Origin: Candidatus Dormiibacterota bacterium
GTDB taxonomy: Bacteria; Chloroflexota; Dormibacteria; Dormibacterales; Dormibacteraceae
Direction of reading: 5' to 3'
Assembly (NCBI GenBank): GCA_024280995.1
Contig: JAMXLM010000028.1
Coordinates: 1-64,000, forward strand
DNA: 64,000 nucleotides
Both the position numbers and the translations under genes were made by a program. The notes below the pieces were generated by a model. That model saw only the letters and a program-made list of their open reading frames with translations. It ran no database searches and was not told the origin of the DNA. Shown here in pieces: positions 58,329 to 64,000 of the stretch (position 1 is its first letter; every line of letters starts with the position of its first letter).

Positions 58329-59659
58329 GCGCGGTCGAGCGTCTCGCCTTGCGCTGCCTTCTGCCCGGGTTCGAGGGCACCGAAGCACCCGACTGGGTGA
58401 TGCGCCGCGTCGCGGACGGGCTCGGCGGCGTGGTCATGTTCGGTCGCAACGTCGAGTCGGATGAGCAGGTCCGCGACCTGTGCGCCGCGCTCCACGCCGA
58501 GCGCGAGGACCTGGTGATCGCGATCGACGAGGAAGGCGGCGACGTGACCCGGCTCGATTCGCGGACAGGCAGCCGCTACCCGGGCAACCTCGCCCTCGGC
58601 GCGACCGGCGACCCTGGGCTCACGGCAAGGGTCGCGGCCGAGATGGGCGCGCGCCTGGCCGCCGTCGGCATCGACCTCGACCTGGCGCCCGTAGCGGACG
58701 TGAACACCAACGCGAACAACCCGATCATCGGGGTGCGGTCGTTCGGCTCTGACCCGGATCGCGTCGCCGAGCACACCGCGGCCTGGGTCGAGGGGATGCA
58801 GGGCGCCGGGGTGGCGGCGTGCGCGAAGCACTTTCCCGGTCACGGCGACACGTCCGTCGACAGTCATCTGGCCTTGCCGGTGGCAAGGGAAGAGCTGCGG
58901 CCTTTCAAATCGGCGATTGCGGCCGGTGTTCGCGCGATCATGAGCGCCCACATCGTGGTTCCGTCCATCGACGATCAGCCGGCGACGATCAGCCACCCGG
59001 TCATGACCGGGCTCCTCCGGGGCGAGCTTGGCTTCGAGGGCGTCGCGGTCACGGACGGGTTGGAGATGGGCGCCCTCACCGGAGCCCGGAGCCTTGGCGA
59101 GGCCGCGGTGCTGGCACTCGCGGCGGGATGTGACGCCCTGCTCGTCGGGGGAGGCCTCAGCGGCGAAGGCGTCGTCGACGAGCTGGTGGCGGCGATCGTG
59201 GCGGCCGTAAACACGGGTCGCATCGACGAGGACCGGCTCACCGAAGCCGCCACGCGCATCGATCGTCTGAAGATCCAGCCACCTTCAGCTGTGGCCGCGC
59301 GCCGAGCCGTCCATGCCGATGGCGACGTCCACGTCGGCGGGGAGGCGACCGTCATCCGCCTCGATTCGCCCAGCACGATCGCCGCCGGTGACGTGCCTTG
59401 GGGCATGGCCGACGCGCTCGCGGCGCGCGGCGTCAGGGTCGGGGAAGGCGGTCGTCGCGTCGTCATCGCCGTTCGCGACCTCCACCGCCAGCCCGCAAAC
59501 CAGGCTCGCGTCGCCGAGCTGTTCGATCGACACCCCGACGCAGTCCTCGTCGAGATGGGCGTGCCGATCTGCCGGCCGCGGCAAGCCCGCAACTACGTCG
59601 CTACCCACGGATCGGCACGCGCCTGCGCCGACGCGGCCGCGGAGCTCATGACTAGATGA
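58325..59659 (+). CDS. nagZ: Cytoplasmic GH3 beta-N-acetylhexosaminidase (NagZ-like)
   Basis: A 444-residue GH3 enzyme without signal peptide. The NagZ signature is complete: KHFPGHGDTSVDSH, including the Asp-His acid/base pair, and the nucleophile Asp in VAVTDGLEMGAL. A C-terminal domain of about 110 residues follows the barrel. It releases terminal GlcNAc from imported chito-oligosaccharides or muropeptides. Compare the lipoprotein at 34001-35116, which lacks the Asp-His pair. Confidence 0.93.
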   Translation: MSAVERLALRCLLPGFEGTEAPDWVMRRVADGLGGVVMFGRNVESDEQVRDLCAALHAEREDLVIAIDEEGGDVTRLDSRTGSRYPGNLALGATGDPGLTARVAAEMGARLAAVGIDLDLAPVADVNTNANNPIIGVRSFGSDPDRVAEHTAAWVEGMQGAGVAACAKHFPGHGDTSVDSHLALPVAREELRPFKSAIAAGVRAIMSAHIVVPSIDDQPATISHPVMTGLLRGELGFEGVAVTDGLEMGALTGARSLGEAAVLALAAGCDALLVGGGLSGEGVVDELVAAIVAAVNTGRIDEDRLTEAATRIDRLKIQPPSAVAARRAVHADGDVHVGGEATVIRLDSPSTIAAGDVPWGMADALAARGVRVGEGGRRVVIAVRDLHRQPANQARVAELFDRHPDAVLVEMGVPICRPRQARNYVATHGSARACADAAAELMTR

Positions 59660-59834
59660 ACGCCCCGCCGCGGTCGACGGAGCTTCGGCGCCCATGCGCG
59701 CCATCTGCGTTGTTGCCTCCTGCGCTCCTCACTTACGCATCGACGGTGCGCTCGCTGCGGTGCTCGTCGGCGCCTGGCATCTGGCGCGCCTGGATCACCG
59801 AATCTCTCGCCGCCCGCGGCAGGTCGCTCATCGA
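59660..59834 (+). other. 175-base gap inside the amino-sugar operon
   Basis: This is the only sizeable gap in the operon. The MurQ frame stays open through it back to about 59694 (starting MRAICVVASC), but the predicted residues do not resemble MurQ. A second frame (59656-59838) overlaps the NagZ stop as ATGA and has an improbable composition. No hairpin or promoter was recognised. It may be a non-conserved extension or remnant coding sequence. Confidence 0.3.
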
Positions 59835-60614
59835 ATGAGCGAAGACGTCCACCCGCGCGCCGACGAGCTCGACTCGCTGAGCACCATCGAGCTCGTGAAC
59901 GTCATGCATGCCGAAGACCGGGGCGCGGTCGAGGCGATTCAGCCGGCGCTGGAAAGCGTCGCTCGCGCGGTCGACGCGATCACGGCCCGCATGCGTGCGG
60001 GTGGCCGCCTTCATTATTTCGGCGCGGGAACGAGCGGCTGGGTCGCGGCCATGGACGCCGCCGAGTGCCCGGCGACGTTCGGCGTCGCCGCCGAGCTGGT
60101 CCAGGCGCACCGCGTCGCCGACGAGGCGGAGGACGATCGCGGGGCCGGCCAGGACTCCGTGCGAGCGGCGGCCATCGGTCCCGGCGACGTCGCCGTCGGC
60201 ATAAGCGCGAGCGGACGCACCGCCTTCGTGCTCGGCGCGCTCGAGGAGGCGACCGCGCGCGGAGCGCTCACCGTCTCGCTCACCTCGAACGCACGCTCTC
60301 GCATGGCGCGCGGCGTCGACTTCGCCATCGAGGTCGAGACCGGTCCCGAGGTGATCGCCGGGTCGACGCGCCTCAAGGCGGGCACCGTGCAGAAGCTCGT
60401 CCTGAACATGATCAGCACCGCCGTGTTCACACGGCTCGGGCGCACGCACCGCGGCCGCATGGTCGGAGTCGCGGCGAGCAACGAGAAGCTCCGCGAACGC
60501 GCCGCGCGGATCGTCTCCGACCTCACCGGCATGCCCATCGAGGAGGCGCGCGAGCGGCTCAGGATGTCTGGCGGCGACATCAGGGCGGTGCTCGGCGAGG
60601 GACAGCGAGCATGA
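59835..60614 (+). CDS. murQ: N-acetylmuramic acid 6-phosphate etherase (MurQ), short form
   Basis: A 259-residue SIS-fold lyase that converts MurNAc-6-P to GlcNAc-6-P and lactate. HYFGAGTSGWVAAMDAAECP carries the catalytic Glu, and SASGRTAFVLGAL and GSTRLKAGTVQKLVLNM match the family. It is shorter than E. coli MurQ (298) because the C-terminal UBA-like segment lacks about 25 residues (TGMPIEEARERLRMSGGDIR joins directly). ATG 59835 aligns with known MurQ starts. NagA overlaps its stop by 4 bases. Confidence 0.9.
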   Translation: MSEDVHPRADELDSLSTIELVNVMHAEDRGAVEAIQPALESVARAVDAITARMRAGGRLHYFGAGTSGWVAAMDAAECPATFGVAAELVQAHRVADEAEDDRGAGQDSVRAAAIGPGDVAVGISASGRTAFVLGALEEATARGALTVSLTSNARSRMARGVDFAIEVETGPEVIAGSTRLKAGTVQKLVLNMISTAVFTRLGRTHRGRMVGVAASNEKLRERAARIVSDLTGMPIEEARERLRMSGGDIRAVLGEGQRA

Positions 60615-61741
60615 AGACGCTGCTTCGCGGTGAGCTGCACGGCCCGGACGGCGCCGACTCGATACTGGTCGACGGCGACGTGATCACGTGGGTCGGTGCA
60701 GGCCGGCCCCCCGAGCGACCGGAGGAAGAGATCGTCGCGGGGCCGGGCGAGACGATCGCCCCCGGCTTCATCGACCTTCAGGTGAACGGGTTTGGCGGTC
60801 ACGACGCGGCCGAGGGCGCCGACTCGATCGCGGCCATCTCCAAGGCCCTGCCCGCGACCGGCGTGACCGCGTTCCTGCCCACGATCATCTCCGAGCCGGT
60901 CGAGGTCGGCGCGGAGTTCACCGCCGCGGTCGGCGCCGCCGCCGAGGCGCCTGGCGCGCGGGTGCTCGGCGCGCACGTGGAGGGACCGTTTCTCAACCCG
61001 TCGTTTCGCGGCGCCCACCTCCGCTCGAACCTCGCGGAGCCGAGCTCCAAGAACGTCGACGTCTTCATAGCCGCGCGGCCGCGCCTCATCACGCTCGCTC
61101 CGGAGCTGCGCGGCGCGCTCGAAGCGATCCAGCGACTGCACGACGTCGGGGTGATCGTATCGGCCGGGCACACCGGCGCCGACTACGAGCAAGGACGTAA
61201 GGCGATCGAGGCCGGCGTCACATTCGCGACGCACGTCTACAACGCGATGCCGCCGGTTCATCACCGCCGGCCTGGGATCGCGCTGGCCCTGATCCTTGAT
61301 CGCCGCGTGACCGCGGGCCTGATCGCCGACGGCGAGCATGTCCATCCGGCCGTGTGCGAGCAGCTCGTGCGAGTTCGGGGCGCTTCGCGGATCGCGCTCA
61401 CCACCGACCAGACCGCGGCCGCGGGGGCGGCCCCAGGGGAATTCACGCTGTCGGGCCGGACCGTGATCAGCGACGGCCGGGTCGTGAAGCTCCAGGATGG
61501 GACGCTTGCCGGAAGCGCCGCCACGATGCCGGACCTGGTGCGCCTGATGGCCCGGCTTCCGGGGATGAACGCGTCGCGCGCGATCGGTCTCGCGTCGGCC
61601 GAGCCTGCTCGGGTGCTCGGCGAACGCCGGCTCGGGCGGATCGCCGTGGGCGCGTGCGCGGACCTCGTCGTCCTGGACGCTGAGCTTCGGCCGAGGCTGA
61701 CGATGATCCGAGGAGCGGTCAAATTCCAGCGACCCTCCTAG
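60611..61741 (+). CDS. nagA: N-acetylglucosamine-6-phosphate deacetylase (NagA)
   Basis: A 376-residue amidohydrolase removing acetate from GlcNAc-6-P. Metal and catalytic segments are present: PGFIDLQVNG, HVEGPFLNP (Glu), VSAGHTGADY (His), FATHVYNAMPP (His) and LTTDQTAAAG (catalytic Asp). ATG overlaps murQ (ATGA). The kinase gene appears to start inside its last 19 bases. Confidence 0.94.
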   Translation: MKTLLRGELHGPDGADSILVDGDVITWVGAGRPPERPEEEIVAGPGETIAPGFIDLQVNGFGGHDAAEGADSIAAISKALPATGVTAFLPTIISEPVEVGAEFTAAVGAAAEAPGARVLGAHVEGPFLNPSFRGAHLRSNLAEPSSKNVDVFIAARPRLITLAPELRGALEAIQRLHDVGVIVSAGHTGADYEQGRKAIEAGVTFATHVYNAMPPVHHRRPGIALALILDRRVTAGLIADGEHVHPAVCEQLVRVRGASRIALTTDQTAAAGAAPGEFTLSGRTVISDGRVVKLQDGTLAGSAATMPDLVRLMARLPGMNASRAIGLASAEPARVLGERRLGRIAVGACADLVVLDAELRPRLTMIRGAVKFQRPS

Positions 61742-62586
61742 GCCTGGACGTCGGCGGTTCGTCCAGCCGGGCGCGGCTTCGCCGGGGAAAGGACGTGACC
61801 GACGTGATCGGACCGGGGGCAAACGTGGCGACCGTCGAATGGCGCCTCGTCGAGGAGCGCCTGTCGACGCTGCTGGACGAGCTCGGGGCCGTCGCGCCCG
61901 ACGCATGCTGCGCCGGCGCGGCCGGGGCGGAGGTGCCGGCGGCCGGGGCCCGGTTGCACGAGCTGCTCGCCCAGCGATTTCCCGGGAGCCGGGTTTGCGT
62001 CGTCCACGACAGCCGGTTGATCCTCGCGGCGGCGGGCCTCGACGCCGGGATTGCGCTCGTCGCCGGCACCGGCTCCGTCGGGTACGCCCGCGCCCGCGAC
62101 GGCCAGGAGGCGCAGCGTGGCGGCTGGGGCTGGATGGTCGGCGACGAGGGAAGCGGGGTGTGGATCACCCGCGAAGCGGCCCGCCTCGTCATGACGCGCG
62201 CGCAGAACGGGTACCCCATCGGGACCCTGGGCGACGCGCTCCTCGCGTCGACCGGCGCAAGCGACCCGGCGCAGCTGATCGCCAACCTTCACTCGATGCA
62301 CGAGGCGATGGAGTGGGCCGCTCTCGCGGAGACGGTGTTCGCGACGGAGGACTCCGACGACGGTTCAAGGGAGATCGTCCATCGCGCGGCGAAGGCGCTG
62401 AGCGAGCTCGTGGTGCCTCTGCTTCGGCGCTGTCCGGACGGTCCGGTCGTGCTCGCGGGCGGGATTCTCCTCAATCGACCGACGCTCGAAGCCGGCGTGC
62501 GGAAGATGGTCCCGGTCGAGTGCGTCCGCCTCGAGGCGCCGCCCGTCGAAGGCGCGCTGCGTCTCGCCGAGGGCCTGTTGCGATGA
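61723..62586 (+). CDS. GlcNAc/MurNAc-type kinase (BadF family), apparent ATT start
   Basis: A 287-residue ASKHA kinase if started at ATT 61723. The essential phosphate-1 loop LLGLDVGGSSSRARL begins only six residues after that codon, and AGGAG (61711-61715) lies 7 bases upstream. The first standard start (GTG 61795) would delete the loop. Other motifs: ALVAGTGSVGYARA, GGWGWMVGDEGSG and the adenosine loop VVLAGGILLNRP. With MurQ and NagA, it should phosphorylate MurNAc and/or GlcNAc, as MurK does. Confidence 0.85.
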   Translation: MPATLLGLDVGGSSSRARLRRGKDVTDVIGPGANVATVEWRLVEERLSTLLDELGAVAPDACCAGAAGAEVPAAGARLHELLAQRFPGSRVCVVHDSRLILAAAGLDAGIALVAGTGSVGYARARDGQEAQRGGWGWMVGDEGSGVWITREAARLVMTRAQNGYPIGTLGDALLASTGASDPAQLIANLHSMHEAMEWAALAETVFATEDSDDGSREIVHRAAKALSELVVPLLRRCPDGPVVLAGGILLNRPTLEAGVRKMVPVECVRLEAPPVEGALRLAEGLLR

Positions 62587-63575
62587 ATCGTTTCCGGAGC
62601 GAGATCGCCGAGCAGCCGGAGGTGGCGACGAGGCTCTTGGCCCACGGTCGCCGGAGCGCCGTCCGGATCGCAGCGGCAATTCGCGAGCGAGACGTGCGCG
62701 GGTTCACCATCGCCGCGCGCGGCAGCTCGGACCACGCCGCGCTCTACGCGAAGTACCTGTTCGGTGCGCGCAACCGAGCCCTCGTCGCGCTCGCCGCGCC
62801 ATCGCTCTTCACCCACTACGCAAGCCCGCCGCGACTTGACGGGCAGTGCGTGATAGGAATCTCGCAGTCAGGCGAGTCGCCGGACGTGATCGCCGTCATC
62901 GAGGAGGCGCGACGCCAGGGATGCGTGACGGTCGCGATCACAAACGTCGCCGGCTCCAAGCTCGCGCGGGCCGCGGAGCTCGTGCTCGAGCTGGAAGCGG
63001 GACCGGAGGTCAGCGTCCCGGCCTCCAAGACCTACACCGCGAGCGTGCTGGCGATGGCTCTGATCTCCGAAGCCCTCGACCCCGACCCTGCGTTCCAGGC
63101 GGCGCTCGACGGCGTTCCCGCGGCCATCGGTCGCGCGCTCGAGCGCAACGGCGACCTGGACGCGCTGGTCCATCCATTGATGGGCCCGCGTGCGGTGGTG
63201 CTCGGCCGGGGATTCAACTTCTCGACTGCAGAGGAGATCGCATTGAAGCTCAGCGAGACGAGCTACGTGCTTGCCCGCGCGTGGTCGGTGGCGGACTTCG
63301 AGCATGGGCCGATCGCGATCGCCGAGGCCGGGCTTCCAGTTTTGATCGTCGACGGAGGGGGGCTGGTCGTCGAAGACCTCGAGTCGGTCCGCGCGCGACT
63401 GGAGGCGAAAGGCGCAACGGTGCTTCACCTCTTCGACGTCTCGGGTCTCCCCGAAGAGTTGACGCCGATCCCCCTGGCGGTGCTCGGCCAGCTGCTCGCG
63501 CACGACGTGGCGGTCGAGCGCGGCATCGACCCGGACCAGCCGCGGACGATTCAGAAGGTCACGCGGACCTGGTGA
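62583..63575 (+). CDS. SIS-domain GlcN-6-P deaminase/isomerase-like protein
   Basis: A 330-residue protein of two SIS domains, resembling the isomerase half of GlmS without the glutaminase domain. Sugar-phosphate loops are AARGSSDHAALYAKYLF and GISQSGESPDVI. In operons lacking nagB such proteins act as GlcN-6-P deaminases (NagB-II), giving fructose-6-phosphate. ATG overlaps the kinase stop. Its end overlaps the convergent CheY-like gene by 17 bases. Confidence 0.9.
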   Translation: MNRFRSEIAEQPEVATRLLAHGRRSAVRIAAAIRERDVRGFTIAARGSSDHAALYAKYLFGARNRALVALAAPSLFTHYASPPRLDGQCVIGISQSGESPDVIAVIEEARRQGCVTVAITNVAGSKLARAAELVLELEAGPEVSVPASKTYTASVLAMALISEALDPDPAFQAALDGVPAAIGRALERNGDLDALVHPLMGPRAVVLGRGFNFSTAEEIALKLSETSYVLARAWSVADFEHGPIAIAEAGLPVLIVDGGGLVVEDLESVRARLEAKGATVLHLFDVSGLPEELTPIPLAVLGQLLAHDVAVERGIDPDQPRTIQKVTRTW

Positions 63576-63930
63576 TCCGGTCGACCTCCTCACCAAGGAG
63601 GTCGAGGTCCACGGGCTTGGACAGAAACGCGTCGATGTGGCCGGCGTCGAGCGCGCGGCGCACCGAGTCGGACAGATCGCCCGTCACCGCGATGACCTTG
63701 ATGGGGTGGAGCAGGTGGCGCTTGCGCAGTAGCTCGAGGACCTCGACGCCGTCGTACTGCGGCATGTGCATGTCGAGGATCACGAGCTGGAACTCGCCGG
63801 TGGCACCCATCTCGACGGCCTGGTTGCCGTCGGGCGCGGTCACGACCGAGTAGCCGCGCGACTCGAGGAAGTAGGTCAGGAGCTCGGCGCTTGCGGGGTC
63901 GTCGTCAGCGACGAGCACCCGTGCCGTCAC
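63559..63930 (-). CDS. Stand-alone CheY-like response regulator receiver
   Basis: A 123-residue receiver domain with no output domain: acidic triad at DDD (residues 9-11), phospho-acceptor in VILDMHMP (about 53), the Thr of AVTGD and the Lys of LSKPVDL. GTG start overlapping the upstream gene by 4 bases (GTGA), so it probably works with the protein encoded there. Confidence 0.9.
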   Translation of the reverse strand: MTARVLVADDDPASAELLTYFLESRGYSVVTAPDGNQAVEMGATGEFQLVILDMHMPQYDGVEVLELLRKRHLLHPIKVIAVTGDLSDSVRRALDAGHIDAFLSKPVDLDLLGEEVDRITRSA

Positions 63931-64000
63931 TGGGCGACCATTCGACGGTCGCCCTGAGACATGCGGATGAACTCGCCCACCGTGGTGCCGAACGTATGGG
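63927..64000 (-). CDS. C-terminal fragment of the gene upstream of the CheY-like receiver
   Basis: The frame ending in TGA at 63927-63929 reads back off the right edge (HTFGTTVGEFIRMSQGDRR, then four more residues). It is too short to identify. The overlap with the receiver gene suggests a two-component partner, such as a histidine kinase. Confidence 0.45.
   Translation of the reverse strand, partial: HTFGTTVGEFIRMSQGDRRMVAQ

Noticed and set aside
59694-59834. ATG 59694 as the start of MurQ
   Set aside because: The extra 47 residues do not resemble MurQ, while ATG 59835 aligns with the known N-terminus. The total length near 306 is probably coincidental.
1-64000. CRISPR arrays, insertion sequences, prophage, rRNA or tRNA genes
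   Set aside because: None seen by eye: no regular spaced repeats, transposase motifs, phage structural genes or rRNA/tRNA signatures. A covariance-model scan was not possible.

Overview
The window is G+C-rich, densely coding bacterial DNA with mostly short gaps and many 4-base ATGA/GTGA gene overlaps. It contains FtsEX with a coiled-coil M23 peptidase, a DevS/DevR-type two-component pair, a beta-carbonic anhydrase very like mycobacterial Rv1284, family-5 and sugar ABC transporters, and several genes whose -10 box sits directly before the start codon. This points to a Gram-positive-like soil bacterium of the Terrabacteria (an actinobacterium, Dormibacterota or Chloroflexota relative). The phylum is inference. 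No rRNA, tRNA, CRISPR array, insertion sequence or phage gene was recognised.

Layout. 1-98: tail of an unknown gene. 133-4347 (minus): TrpB2-like enzyme, aldo/keto reductase and cellulose-synthase-like glycosyltransferase. 4433-6211 (minus): a split cytochrome b with a 49-residue membrane protein, divergent from a DevS-like kinase and NarL-type regulator (6315-8675). 8688-11755: membrane protein, XRE regulator, B12-binding radical SAM enzyme, small membrane protein. 11770-23463: a LacI-controlled oligosaccharide operon (ABC transporter with a permease-ATPase fusion, binding protein, GH3, secreted beta-helix protein) ending in a terminator. 23488-26407: ftsE, ftsX, M23 peptidase. 26454-29618 (minus): ECF sigma factor, membrane-anchored pseudo-hydrolase (likely anti-sigma), M29 aminopeptidase. 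29703-38080: small protein, HNH protein, secreted protein, class A PBP, Cys-rich leader plus carbonic anhydrase, GH3 lipoprotein, GSA-aminomutase-like enzyme, small lipoprotein, threonine synthase-like enzyme. 38077-41541 (minus): five tightly packed genes (LURP-one-like, GrpB, LysE, CorA, methyltransferase). 41587-44056 (minus): hydrolase-glycosyltransferase fusion and a GlsB-type protein.

44130-53429: a second carbohydrate locus with ROK regulator, binding protein, two permeases, two ATPases, a GH4 6-phospho-glycosidase and a divergent BadF-type kinase. 54198-63575: an amino-sugar operon under a GntR/DasR-like regulator with a dre-like operator. It encodes a binding protein and two permeases without an ATPase, then NagZ, MurQ, NagA, a GlcNAc/MurNAc-type kinase and a SIS isomerase/deaminase, a PTS-free route from MurNAc/GlcNAc to fructose-6-phosphate. 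The window ends in a CheY-like receiver and the tail of its upstream partner.

The theme is scavenging of plant, fungal and bacterial wall sugars through three regulated ABC systems, with wall-remodelling and stress-sensing genes between. The points most worth following are the ECF sigma/pseudo-hydrolase pair, the cysteine-rich leader before the carbonic anhydrase, the Rieske-less split cytochrome b set, and regulatory details (dre site, tandem LacI operators, intercistronic hairpins, leaderless promoters, an apparent AUU start).
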